DNA of 44,607 nt from an uncultured Bacilli bacterium (GCA_934179675.1 CAKPQS010000009.1:1-44607); one strand, 5' to 3'; positions 1-8,643 are shown, counted from the stretch's first letter. Notes: generated from the letters alone by a model not told the origin. Numbers and translations: made by a program.

Positions 1-56
1 GTATGTATGTATGTATGTATGTATGTATGTATGTATGTATGTATGTATGTATGTAT
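1..56. repeat. GTAT tetranucleotide microsatellite
   Basis: Fourteen perfect, uninterrupted copies of GTAT fill the first 56 bases and may continue beyond the window edge. No reading frame of the window uses them. They lie just past the terminator of the leftward lipid kinase gene. Such a tract is prone to slippage; it could be phase-variable DNA belonging to a gene outside the window, or an assembly edge. Confidence 0.95.
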
Positions 57-145
57 TATCTATCATGTTATCAACAATCCTTTAAAATACTATCTTTATT
101 ACCACTTAATTTTAACACACTATCATACTAATTGCAATACAAAAA

Positions 146-164
146 AAACCAGAATAACCTGATT
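146..164 (-). terminator. Intrinsic terminator of the lipid kinase gene
   Basis: On the minus strand AATCAG and CTGGTT pair (one G-U) around a short loop and are followed by a run of eight T. The hairpin begins at the kinase stop codon. Confidence 0.7.
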
Positions 165-1086
165 ATTTTTGAATAAATAATTTATGAATATTTTTTTTAG
201 GTAACTGAATTGGTACTTTATAAGTATTTTTTATTTCATATCTATTAGTTCTTAACTTAAATTTTTCACCATCAAGTGTCCATGCTTTAGGATCAGTTAT
301 TGTTAATTTTATACTATTAGTTTTATAAAAGAATAGACCTGGAACATTATTTATTTTTTCACGACCTAACATAACTAATGTTTTTAAAATATCTCTTTTT
401 TTCAACAAATTACAAAATAATACTTCAAATTGATCATCATTTAATTTTACATCATCATAAATATTATCTATTCCACCTACTCTAGTAGCGTTTGTTATTA
501 AAACTAAAGAAAATAATCCCTCATATTTTTCACCATTTACTTCATATGTTATATGATGAAGTTTTTGTTTTTTAAACACTTCTTTTGCTGCCTTAAAAAT
601 GTATGCAAGATAACCTAAATATTGTTTTAATTTTCTTTTTGTTTCATAAGATACAGCCGTATAATTACCATAACCTGCTACATATACAAATGGTGTTCCA
701 TTTATTGTGCATATATCTATTTCTTTTCTTACACCATTTAAAGCAAGTCGAATATTATTTTGCATATTTCTTGTATATCCATACATAGCACCAATATCAT
801 TAGCAGTTCCTGAAGGAATATGTGCAATTGGAATCATTTTTTTTCTTTGAACATTACCAGTTATTACTTCATTAAAAGTTCCATCACCACCAAATGACAT
901 TACTAAATCAATATCATCTTCTAATGTAGGCATTATTTCTTCAGCATGACCTTTATATTCTGTTATTATTATACGAACATCATATCCATATTCATTAAAT
1001 ATTTTTGTTATTGTATCCTTTAAATTTTGATTAACTCTTTTTACTAATCCACTTTTAGGGTTATATATTGCAACTGCTTTTTTCAT
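163..1086 (-). CDS. Diacylglycerol/lipid kinase family protein (DagK/YegS-like)
   Basis: The 307-residue protein has the lipid-kinase catalytic signature: NPKSG at the N-terminus (residues 9-13), GGDGTFNEV near residue 66 for nucleotide binding, PSGTANDIG near residue 91, and a C-terminal LDGE motif. Family members phosphorylate diacylglycerol or related lipids at the inner membrane face, recycling diacylglycerol into phosphatidate. Length is normal (about 300). The ATG follows a GAAGGA ribosome site. It is a single gene between two terminators, so probably transcribed alone. The exact lipid substrate cannot be read from sequence. Confidence 0.93.
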   Translation of the reverse strand: MKKAVAIYNPKSGLVKRVNQNLKDTITKIFNEYGYDVRIIITEYKGHAEEIMPTLEDDIDLVMSFGGDGTFNEVITGNVQRKKMIPIAHIPSGTANDIGAMYGYTRNMQNNIRLALNGVRKEIDICTINGTPFVYVAGYGNYTAVSYETKRKLKQYLGYLAYIFKAAKEVFKKQKLHHITYEVNGEKYEGLFSLVLITNATRVGGIDNIYDDVKLNDDQFEVLFCNLLKKRDILKTLVMLGREKINNVPGLFFYKTNSIKLTITDPKAWTLDGEKFKLRTNRYEIKNTYKVPIQLPKKNIHKLFIQK

Positions 1087-1120
1087 GTTTTTCCTTCTTT
1101 CAGTTATATTTTAACAAAAA

Positions 1121-1141
1121 AAGTATTATTTTTAAATACTT
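1121..1141 (-). terminator. Second intrinsic terminator after the lipoprotein pseudogene
   Basis: Minus-strand AAGTATT and AATACTT arms are followed by six T. With the hairpin at 1175-1197 this gives a double stop before the lipid kinase gene. Confidence 0.6.
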
Positions 1142-1174
1142 TATTAAATTTTTAATAATTTTTAATATTTAAAA

Positions 1175-1197
1175 AATAAACCTTTTTAAGGTTTATT
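1175..1197 (-). terminator. Intrinsic terminator overlapping the pseudogene stop
   Basis: Perfect 10-bp arms (AATAAACCTT / AAGGTTTATT) close a 3-base loop, and a T-rich tail follows on the minus strand. The stop codon of the decayed lipoprotein gene lies inside the hairpin. Confidence 0.75.
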
Positions 1198-2513
1198 GTA
1201 CTTGTAAAACTTTATCAAATTTAGCAAATTCACGAACATTAATACTTTTATATTTGCCGATATATATATTTTCAGATGAAAATTCATCACCATTTAGCCT
1301 TTGTTCTAAATTCATTCCATAATATTTATAATAATTACCATTTTTATATCCTATTTCATAAGTAGGATCAGCAAAATACCACTCATTATCTATTTTAAAA
1401 GCTGTCCAAGCATGTCCTATTATAGAATCTTTAGGCATACCTGCTACAATTGTTGCATCAATATTTACTTGATTTAATAGTTGAGAATAAGCATCTGCAA
1501 ATGAATGACATATTCCGTTATGATCTAAATATACATGATAGCTATAAGATTTAAAGAAATCATCAAGAGCATCATAATTATATGTAATACTACTTGATAA
1601 ATTATGATATATTATTTGAGCTTTCATACTATCAGCCATATCAAAACTAACATTTTTTAAAAATTGATTAGCATTTTTAAGAAATTGCTCAATTAATTTA
1701 TCATGTTCTTCTTTTGTACTTGTATATTCTATTATTATTGCATTATTTTTATATCCATTAATTACATCTATTTTAGCGTCTGCATTAAATATTGGAAATT
1801 AATGTTCTATTATGGATATTAGATTATAAAAATATGCTTTATCATCACATTTAATAGTTGTTTTATGATTAATATATGCATCTACAAAAGAAATATAAAA
1901 GTCTATAAAATCTGTTCCAAATGTTTTTAATGTTTCATCACTTAATTTATATAAATTATATTCATATTTATTATTATTTATAATGAATTTCATTTTAGTT
2001 GGTATTTTATTTTCATCATAATTGACATTTTCATCTGGTATTGCAATATTAGGTATGCTTGCATTTGTATCTATTGTTTTACCACTTTTTATTGTATATG
2101 GAATTAAATTTAATATACCCGCATCTCTTGGATTATTAACAATACCTATTATAGTTACTAATTCATTAACATATATTTCTTTATTTATACCATATAAATT
2201 ATCTTTCAACATTTTAATTTTATAAACGTTATTAAATTCTTCTTTTTATGATCAATATATATTTCTAATGTTAAATTAATAGGATTATCTAATATAAAAT
2301 AATATTCATCATTTTCTTTTTTTATCATACCTACTAAAGCAACACCGCTATATGTTTCTAAATTTGTTGGCTTTTTTCTTTTACTTTTTCCTCATCAAGT
2401 GCTGCTTCTTGTTCTTTTTGTTTTTCAATAGGATTTTCATTATTTATATAATTACAAGCACTGATTGTTAATAGTACAAGTAATATCATTAATATTTTTT
2501 TTACTATTTTCAT
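1193..2513 (-). pseudogene. Decayed lipoprotein with transglutaminase-like domain
   Basis: Read across three lesions, this is one gene of about 440 codons. It starts at ATG 2513 (ribosome site GGTGG) with a lipoprotein signal ending TISAC. The C-terminal half carries a transglutaminase-like Cys-His-Asp triad: GICHSFADAYSQLL, then GHAWTAF, then WYFADPTYE. Lesions: a missing A in the A6 run at 2372-2377, a missing A in the A5 run at 2243-2247, and an in-frame TAA at 1799-1801. Coding sequence continues cleanly on both sides of each. Two of the three are one-base homopolymer losses, so sequencing error is possible for those. An intact gene would encode a surface lipoprotein; transglutaminase-like folds include proteases and cross-linkers. 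Confidence 0.8.
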
Positions 2514-2598
2514 TCTAACCACCAAATTTATTATATAACTTATATTTTAAAATGTTGTCTTTTTTATTTTATAATAACGTAAAGTTGTAAACATTTTA

Positions 2599-3394
2599 TT
2601 AATCTAGTTGTTTACCTTTTACTACATTACTATTTAATGATTTAGTTGCAATCACATCGTCTACGATTGTACTAGTAGTTTACTTTTATTCTACCTGACA
2701 TTGCAGTACCAGAAAATATACTAGTATATATTGCATTAGGATTAATTATATTTATTGTTGACGCAATGTATTGACAGCTAAATAACCATATACATTATAA
2801 TTTCTACTTTCTGTTATGTCTCAACAAAGATTAGGTTCTATGCAATTGCCCGGCTTTTTGCTCATATCATTACTAAAAGTAACTATTTTTATATATTTTT
2901 TATAAGTAAAATTCCAAAATTCTGTACTTTCACTATATCCATTTTTCATGTAAGCGATTTTCATTATAGTACCTTTAGTTTTTTATTAAAATATCACTAT
3001 TAATATTAGTATCAGACTTATAATATATTGTAACACTACTACTAGTATTACTATTTATAGATCCACTATATATATTATTATTAATTAAATTAGTATAGCT
3101 ACTATCTGTATAAAACTTAATTGAACTATCACCTATTAATTCAATAGTATAATCTGCTCCACTTTTAGATCCATTAGTATTAATATTAACATTAAATGAT
3201 CCACTAGTACCACTTAAATGTAAATTATATCCACCATCTTTGATAGTACCATTATTTACACTTACTTTAAATACCCAATCTTTTACATTAGCTGTTATAG
3301 TACCTACAATAGTATTATTAAATGATGAATAAGTATAACTTAATGTTACAAATAATAAACATAATATTGATAAAAATAAAATTTTCTTCTTCAT
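2599..3394 (-). pseudogene. Decayed TasA/BspA-like secreted protein
   Basis: An intact-looking N-terminal part (3394 to 2975) has a signal peptide and a TasA/CalY-like start (SSFNNTIVGTITANVKDW), with ribosome site GGGAGG. It ends early because of an extra A in the A6 run near 2985-2990. Removing that base continues the frame into MKNGYSESTEFWNFTY and then CIEPNLC-stop-DITESRNYNVYGYL. The stop is TGA where related BspA-like (DUF285) surface proteins have the Trp of a WDI motif. Further frameshifts or stops lie near 2760 and 2680; the last coding-like stretch ends at 2599. It was probably a secreted or anchored surface protein. Confidence 0.7.
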
Positions 3395-3427
3395 ATACTT
3401 CCTCCCAATAAATTAAACACACTAAAA

Positions 3428-3460
3428 ATAGGATCAGAATCTATATAATCTGCTCCTATT
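3428..3460 (-). terminator. Terminator-like hairpin upstream of the TasA-like gene
   Basis: Minus-strand AATAGGA...TCCTATT arms with an inner CAGA/TCTG pairing and a mismatch are followed by TTTT. It lies only about 35 bases before the TasA-like start, so it may stop readthrough from the 3634-4706 genes. Confidence 0.5.
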
Positions 3461-3602
3461 AAATCACTATCAAAAATACTAATTCTTTTATTATTTAGTA
3501 ATGTATGTATAGACTTATTAACAATATTCACTTATACACACCTTACATTTCTAATATCGATTATACGATTTTTTATAAATTAAAACAATAGTTCAATTTA
3601 AA

Positions 3603-3621
3603 AAATCATCTAAATTGATTT
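3603..3621 (-). terminator. Weak terminator after the thioredoxin-like lipoprotein
   Basis: AAATCA/TGATTT arms with a 7-base loop are followed by T-rich sequence on the minus strand, 13 bases past the stop codon. The stem is short and AT-rich. Confidence 0.45.
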
Positions 3622-3633
3622 ATTATACAACCC

Positions 3634-4068
3634 TTATTCTATCTCTAAATAAATATATTTATTAAGCCATTTTTCAAATTCTTTTTCATTTTGGTACTTA
3701 TTATAATCATCATCACTATTAACATCTAAATAATCAATTATCTTATTTCCCTTAACAATAACAATAGAAGGAGCATATTTAACACTTGAATAAATAAATG
3801 TATTTTTAGCATCCGCAAAAGGTAAACTTAAAAATGTTAAATTATATTTATCCATAACCTTTTTAAAAATAGTATCACAAGGAATATCTAAAGAACAATA
3901 ATTATTATAAACATAAACAACATAATTTTCATCCCTTAAATCCTTACTACTGATCTCTAAAAATTTACTCTCATCATAATATTTTTTTTCCAAATAAAAT
4001 TTTTCATTATCATTCTTATTACAACCAACCATAAAAATTATTAATAAAATTAAAATTAACTTCTTCAT
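3634..4068 (-). CDS. Thioredoxin-fold-like lipoprotein
   Basis: The 144-residue protein starts with a lipoprotein signal and a lipobox ending MVGC, so it should be lipid-anchored outside the membrane. The body looks thioredoxin-like: VVYVYNNYCSLDIPC early (two Cys separated by six residues, not the classic CXXC), then YAPSIVIVKGNKI, where the Pro matches the cis-Pro position and a GNKI turn follows. Its start overlaps the stop of the upstream rhodanese-like gene by ATGA, so the two are translationally coupled. A role in extracytoplasmic thiol or sulfur chemistry is inference; the spaced cysteines make ordinary disulfide exchange uncertain. Confidence 0.65.
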   Translation of the reverse strand: MKKLILILLIIFMVGCNKNDNEKFYLEKKYYDESKFLEISSKDLRDENYVVYVYNNYCSLDIPCDTIFKKVMDKYNLTFLSLPFADAKNTFIYSSVKYAPSIVIVKGNKIIDYLDVNSDDDYNKYQNEKEFEKWLNKYIYLEIE

Positions 4069-4706
4069 ATTTTTTTTAACCCACTAAAATCTATATCATG
4101 ATATAGCACCTTGTAAAAATCATACCTAGAACCATTTTTAACATCTATTTTATTATTACCATTATAATACCAAAATCCACCAACATTATATATTTTATTA
4201 GAATCCCATCCTAAAGATATAAGCAGTGATTTCATCATACCAGCATAACCACCACCACCACAAATTAGGAAAATATTTTTATCCTTTGGAAATAAATACT
4301 CTAATATTTCCATTGATTCCTCATAATTAGCCTTATAAGAACCATCTTCTAACGTAAATAAAGTATCACCAGTATAAGTATTACCAACCTCACTAGGAAG
4401 ATTAGAAACATTAACTATGTATGGAAACGGAACAACCTCAAACCCTTTAATAAAACCTGATAAATACGAATCACCACCAATTGCCTCATAATTACCTGGA
4501 TCCTTTAACATTCTCATATCACGATAAACAGAATCATTTCTGCCCAAATATTTATCAATTGTTTCTTCATTAATATTTTTATCGATTCCAAATTCCCCTC
4601 TTATACCACTAGTAACCTCTGGTTTAGGTAACATATTCTTTTTGTTATATACTACAAATGTAATTAAACAAAATATAATAACCAAATAAATAACATATTT
4701 TTTCAT
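4065..4706 (-). CDS. Membrane-anchored rhodanese-like protein
   Basis: One N-terminal membrane segment (residues 4-20) is followed by an extracytoplasmic domain of about 190 residues. Near the C-terminus, IFLICGGGGYAGMMKSLLIS and then GWDSNKIYNVGGFWYY match the rhodanese active-site loop (a Cys heading a glycine-rich loop) and the following Gly-x-x-x-Val-xx-GG strand. Rhodaneses move sulfane sulfur or act as thiol-binding modules. The N-terminal part shows no recognised domain. It is coupled by ATGA to the thioredoxin-like lipoprotein, suggesting a joint envelope function. A GGGAGAA ribosome site precedes the start, and a 21-bp-spaced direct repeat lies upstream. Confidence 0.65.
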   Translation of the reverse strand: MKKYVIYLVIIFCLITFVVYNKKNMLPKPEVTSGIRGEFGIDKNINEETIDKYLGRNDSVYRDMRMLKDPGNYEAIGGDSYLSGFIKGFEVVPFPYIVNVSNLPSEVGNTYTGDTLFTLEDGSYKANYEESMEILEYLFPKDKNIFLICGGGGYAGMMKSLLISLGWDSNKIYNVGGFWYYNGNNKIDVKNGSRYDFYKVLYHDIDFSGLKKI

Positions 4707-4760
4707 ACTATTCTCCCTTCATTATTATTTTAAAATAATTATAAAATTAAAACAATAATT

Positions 4761-4795
4761 TATAAGTTGAATTAACTAAAATATAAGTTGAGTTA
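4761..4795. repeat. Direct repeat with 21-bp period, candidate operator
   Basis: TATAAGTTGAATTA (4761-4774) and TATAAGTTGAGTTA (4782-4795) match at 13 of 14 positions and start exactly 21 bases apart, two helical turns. They sit between the XRE regulator stop and the rhodanese gene, upstream of a possible minus-strand promoter (TTGTTT, 17 bases, TAAAAT, about 4722-4750). They could be a binding site for the neighbouring XRE protein. Confidence 0.5.
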
Positions 4796-5467
4796 CTATT
4801 TAGTACATGTATCACTTAATTTTAAAGGTATTTTATAACTAATTACCCTATTATTATAATCAGTTGCATTTATTTCTAAATATAAACTATTGTTGTCATA
4901 CTCTTTACATATATTTGAATAAGAAGAAACCTCTATATCAACATTTTCTAAAAAATCATAAAGTTTAGTATTATAACCACTATTGCATTTACTAACCTCA
5001 TTAATTATTTTGTTATTTTTTTCATATAATGTACAACTTATTTCCTTGTATTCAGTTATATCAGTATCACCACAATATTCAATATTAGTAATATGAATAG
5101 AAGATTTACTATTATTATAAAATATACTACCCGATAAATTAAAATTATCACAAGAAGAAGATAAAGTTTTAAACTGAAATTTAGAAGGCCATATAATAAA
5201 TAAAATAACAATTAATAAAACAATAAAAATAATACCCATTAAAATATATTTTTTTTTACTTTTCTTTACACCTAACATATCATCTAAACTAACATTATAA
5301 TCACTAGCAATCTGTTTAATTAAAGTCATATCAGGTAAATTCTTACCATTTTCCCATTTACTAACTGCTTGATAAGTAACATGATATTTATTGGCAAGAT
5401 CATTTTGTGTTAGTCCATTCTTTTTTCTTATTTCTTTAATTAATTTTCCAAATTTTTCTTGATCCAT
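4796..5467 (-). CDS. XRE-family regulator with one membrane segment
   Basis: Residues 7-62 form a helix-turn-helix of the Cro/CI type (NGLTQNDLANKYHVTYQAVS, then WENGKNLPD). A basic linker KKSKKK leads into a hydrophobic segment (about 74-92), and about 130 residues follow with several Cys and many Asn/Ser, probably outside the cell. The design suggests a DNA-binding protein that senses something across the membrane. It starts 3 bases after the YmfH-like stop, so it is the last gene of that operon. The extracytoplasmic part is not a family I recognise. Confidence 0.85.
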   Translation of the reverse strand: MDQEKFGKLIKEIRKKNGLTQNDLANKYHVTYQAVSKWENGKNLPDMTLIKQIASDYNVSLDDMLGVKKSKKKYILMGIIFIVLLIVILFIIWPSKFQFKTLSSSCDNFNLSGSIFYNNSKSSIHITNIEYCGDTDITEYKEISCTLYEKNNKIINEVSKCNSGYNTKLYDFLENVDIEVSSYSNICKEYDNNSLYLEINATDYNNRVISYKIPLKLSDTCTK

Positions 5468-5470
5468 AAA

Positions 5471-6697
5471 CTACTCCTTTATCTGACTTACTACTGTATA
5501 ATTAGAAAAATCTAATCTTTTTAATAAATTTATACATTCATCATAATTTAAATTTTCAATAAAATTTATATTATTAATTTTAGAATAATCAAACATTAAA
5601 TAATTACTAAGAAATTGATCAAATATATAATTAATATTAGAACTATTTTTAATATAATTAATTAATACCATTCTTTTTTCAAGTTCAAAATATTCAGATG
5701 ATATATATTTTTTATTTATACTATCTAAAATAATATTTTTTACTTCATTTTTATATTTTGTAGATAAACCAATTGTTAATATAACCATATTATTTAATAT
5801 TCTATCAATATTTCTACTAAAACTTGTTAAAGAATACTTTTTAGAAACTACTTCTTTAAAATTATTAGAATTATCATCAAAATTATATTTTAAGAAAAAA
5901 CCTAAATAATAAGTTAATTTAATTTTTTCTGCTTTTGTAAATTTATTAGATGGTATTTTAAATGCTAATGTAACTTCTTCATTAAAATTAGATTCTATAA
6001 TTGTTTTTTCTTTAATATTAACATCATACTTTTCTTGATTATCTATTTTTTCATATTTATAATCATTATTTTTATATAATTTATTTATTATTTTGATAGT
6101 TTTATCAATATCAAAATTACCTGAAATAGCAATTATTTGATTTTGACTATTATAAAATATTTCATGAATAAATTTAAGTTCATCATTATTTATTTTATTA
6201 ATAGTATTTATATCACCTAAAATATTTATATAATTATTGTTATATATACATTCATTTAATGTTTTAAAATAATTATAATTATAACTATCATTTTTTCTTT
6301 TAATTTCTTCGTAAATAGGATTTTTTATTTCTTCTAATTTATTTGTAAATAATGGTTTATTTACGATATTAATTAATTCTTCTAATCTACTATAAAAATC
6401 ATAAACTGTATCAAAGTAAAAAGATGTTCTATTTGAAGTTGTTACAGCATTAAAATTGGTATGATATTCATTAAAATGGTTAATTGCGTTACCATATATA
6501 CTATTTTCAACAATATTATGTTCTAGTAAATGAGCAAGTCCATAAGGAATATTATATTTTTTTTCATTATATATAAATGCCCTATTACTACCACCAAATT
6601 TTATAATAATTTCACAATGTGTAATATTTTTTGTTTTATCTGGCACGAATAATAATGTTATTCCATTATCTAATACTTTTTTATATGTTTTAATCAT
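5471..6697 (-). CDS. ymfH: M16-family peptidase, YmfH-like
   Basis: The 408-residue protein has the inverted zinc site HLLEH (HXXEH, residues 56-60) of M16 peptidases in YGLAHLLEHNIVE, followed by the expected N-terminal M16 fold and C-terminal half. The paired gene upstream is an M16 homologue without the zinc site. That catalytic/non-catalytic pairing matches Bacillus YmfH and YmfF, which are annotated as associated with EF-P 5-aminopentanol modification. The third gene of that set, ymfI, is not in this window. The ATG overlaps the upstream stop (ATGA). Lys and Asn content is very high, as in the rest of this operon. Confidence 0.8.
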   Translation of the reverse strand: MIKTYKKVLDNGITLLFVPDKTKNITHCEIIIKFGGSNRAFIYNEKKYNIPYGLAHLLEHNIVENSIYGNAINHFNEYHTNFNAVTTSNRTSFYFDTVYDFYSRLEELINIVNKPLFTNKLEEIKNPIYEEIKRKNDSYNYNYFKTLNECIYNNNYINILGDINTINKINNDELKFIHEIFYNSQNQIIAISGNFDIDKTIKIINKLYKNNDYKYEKIDNQEKYDVNIKEKTIIESNFNEEVTLAFKIPSNKFTKAEKIKLTYYLGFFLKYNFDDNSNNFKEVVSKKYSLTSFSRNIDRILNNMVILTIGLSTKYKNEVKNIILDSINKKYISSEYFELEKRMVLINYIKNSSNINYIFDQFLSNYLMFDYSKINNINFIENLNYDECINLLKRLDFSNYTVVSQIKE

Positions 6698-7908
6698 TTT
6701 GTACTCCTAAAGAAAACTATATTTTTTAATTCTATTTTATTTAATACTTCATAGATTCTATTTATATCAATATTTGTACATTTTTCAATATATTTTTTTA
6801 ATGTATCTTCATTTAAATCATTAGCAATTACATTCATTAAAATATAGTTATCATTATCTTCTTCATATAATAAATTAATTTTCATTCCTTCAATTAATTT
6901 TTTTAAGTAAAATTCTAAATTTATTTTTAATTCTTCTAATATATTATTGACAGTATTTATAAATTCATTTTTATTTTTTTCATCTATTCCTGATTTTATT
7001 ATAAATATTCCTGATTTTAAATATTTTATAAAGTTAAAAGAGTATATAATATTTTTTTCAATTCTTAATTTTTTAAATAATAAATCAGTTGATTGATTAT
7101 TTAATAAGTCTGTTATTATTTTAAAATAATCTATATCGTCTTCTTTAAAATTGTTAATTTTATATTCCAAATATATATAACTTTGTTCTAATGGAATATT
7201 TTTTTTAATATTTATAGATTTACTATCAGGTATTTTTTTATATTTTTCAATATTTATAATAATATTTTCTTCCTTATATTTAATTAATTTATTTAGTTTA
7301 TTTATATTTCCATATACATATATAAATGGTTTATTATCTTTTATATTTTTTTTATAAAATTTATATAATTTTCTAGGAGTTATATTTTCTAATATTTTAG
7401 TACTTCTTATATAAGAACATCCTAAATATTCATTTTTGTCAACAATATTATAAAATTGTTCATTCATTTTATTTATAATATTATTCATTATCATTTTATT
7501 TCTTTCAACAAAATAATCTTTTTCATAATAAAATTTATTTTTATTAAATTCATTATTTTTGATAAATGGTTTTTTAATTAAAGATAGTGCAAATGTAAAT
7601 GTTTCTTCAATATCATAATCATTAATTATATTTTCTTTAGGAATAGTAAATGAATAAGCAATAAATGATGTTTTTTCTTTTTCTATTAAGTATATATTAT
7701 TGCTAATTAATAATTTTTGTTTTTTTATTTTTTCAAACAAAGAACTATCTTGATATTCATTTGACGTTGTTGATAATATAAAATCTAATAATCTTACATA
7801 ATGGATATTTTTATAATCTGTTTTAATTGGAAAATAATAAATAAATTTAATTACTTGTTCATTTTTATTATAAATTAATTTAGGCTTTGTTGATAATTCT
7901 ATTTTCAT
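6694..7908 (-). CDS. ymfF: M16-like protein lacking the zinc site, YmfF-like
   Basis: The start is taken at ATG 7908 (MKIELSTKPKLIYN) because GGAGGAAGT lies directly before it; an upstream in-frame ATG has no such site. The 404-residue protein is M16-like in layout (an early strand with FIYYFPIKTDYKN, and NPLASTXXLF-like middle part LFKKLRIEKNIIYSF), but it has no HXXEH. This is typical of YmfF, the non-catalytic partner of YmfH. The stop overlaps the ymfH start. Assignment rests on pairing and layout more than on strong motifs. Confidence 0.7.
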   Translation of the reverse strand: MKIELSTKPKLIYNKNEQVIKFIYYFPIKTDYKNIHYVRLLDFILSTTSNEYQDSSLFEKIKKQKLLISNNIYLIEKEKTSFIAYSFTIPKENIINDYDIEETFTFALSLIKKPFIKNNEFNKNKFYYEKDYFVERNKMIMNNIINKMNEQFYNIVDKNEYLGCSYIRSTKILENITPRKLYKFYKKNIKDNKPFIYVYGNINKLNKLIKYKEENIIINIEKYKKIPDSKSINIKKNIPLEQSYIYLEYKINNFKEDDIDYFKIITDLLNNQSTDLLFKKLRIEKNIIYSFNFIKYLKSGIFIIKSGIDEKNKNEFINTVNNILEELKINLEFYLKKLIEGMKINLLYEEDNDNYILMNVIANDLNEDTLKKYIEKCTNIDINRIYEVLNKIELKNIVFFRSTK

Positions 7909-7930
7909 ACTTCCTCCAAAAAAATAAGTG

Positions 7931-8359
7931 CTATGCACTTATTCCGTTTTTAGTTTTTCTCATTATATCTGTTATATTATTTTCTATTTCTGGTAAAGCT
8001 TTTGGATCAATATTTGATAAGAATACTTTTTCTTTTACTGTATCAATTATTACACTTCCCCAAATTAATCCTTTTTTGATTGTTATATCGTTATATAAAT
8101 CTGGTGTTATACTTACAAAAAAATAACCAAATACTAATCTTTTTGTTGCGAGCATTATTCTTTTATTTGTAATTGCAATTATATTTGTATTAACAAAATC
8201 TAATGGATGAAAATTCTTTTGACCTAAAAATAAATATAATATTTCTTCGTTTTCACTTAAGTGCATATCAATAATTTTACTATGTTCTTTTAATCTCCAA
8301 GCTATAGTCAATGGATATTTTTTTTTAAATGACTTAGCTAATTTATAAGTATCGCTCAT
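7931..8359 (-). CDS. PH domain-containing protein (YokE-type)
   Basis: A 142-residue soluble protein. The middle, NIIAITNKRIMLATKRLVFG, then a TPDLYNDITIKKGLIWGSV stretch and a C-terminal helix starting PEIENNITDIM, resemble the bacterial YokE-like pleckstrin-homology fold: a strand with TNKRI, a loop, DI-x-I, and a capping helix. It is the first gene of the operon with ymfF, ymfH and the XRE gene, 22 bases before ymfF. Its role in the operon is unknown. Confidence 0.7.
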   Translation of the reverse strand: MSDTYKLAKSFKKKYPLTIAWRLKEHSKIIDMHLSENEEILYLFLGQKNFHPLDFVNTNIIAITNKRIMLATKRLVFGYFFVSITPDLYNDITIKKGLIWGSVIIDTVKEKVFLSNIDPKALPEIENNITDIMRKTKNGISA

Positions 8360-8432
8360 AATTCACCTTCTAGATATATTATAAAATATTTTAGTTATTT
8401 TGGCAATAATGTGACATTCATTTATTAAAAAT

Positions 8433-8451
8433 AATCAGAATATATCTGATT
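8433..8451 (-). terminator. Intrinsic terminator after the BspA-tail fragment
   Basis: AATCAGA and TCTGATT arms with a 5-base loop are followed by ATTTTT on the minus strand. The hairpin overlaps the end of the 8450-8635 frame. Confidence 0.7.
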
Positions 8452-8635
8452 ATAGTTGTTTTAATGTAATTTTATTTTTATTATTACCTGCTGTTTCTTT
8501 CATTGCTTCTGCTATAGTTTTTGTTTCTGATGTATATCCTATTATTACATTAGCATTTTCATCTGTTAAAGCATTGTTAGCAAATATATCAGAAACAAAA
8601 CCTCTAGCAGAGCCAGTTATAACAACAGTCTTCAT
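8450..8635 (-). pseudogene. Chimeric remnant: SDR-like start joined to a BspA-like tail
   Basis: The 61-codon frame begins MKTVVITGSARGF, which looks like the Rossmann start of a short-chain dehydrogenase (TGSARGxG). From about residue 14 it becomes VSDIFANNALTDENANVIIG and ends ETAGNNKNKITLKQL, which aligns with the C-terminus of the BspA-like remnant at 29979-30284. The start has its own ribosome site (AGGTGATTTA) overlapping the stop of the lipoprotein gene upstream. The likely history is a deletion that fused the first codons of one gene to the end of another. It is too short to be a working SDR. Confidence 0.6.
8457..8553. repeat. Dispersed repeat copy A (BspA-like C-terminus)
   Basis: About 97 bases match 29986-30082 with roughly 12 differences by eye. 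Both copies encode the same C-terminal motif, EAMKETAG-N-K-KITLKQ. Confidence 0.8.
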
Positions 8636-8643
8636 TAAATCAC

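Noticed and set aside
2817..2825. TGA read as Trp (code 4) in the TasA/BspA-like gene
   Set aside because: TGA ends many intact genes in this window (infB, ymfF, gatB, NUDIX) inside ATGA overlaps, and TGG is used for Trp; the gene has other lesions too.
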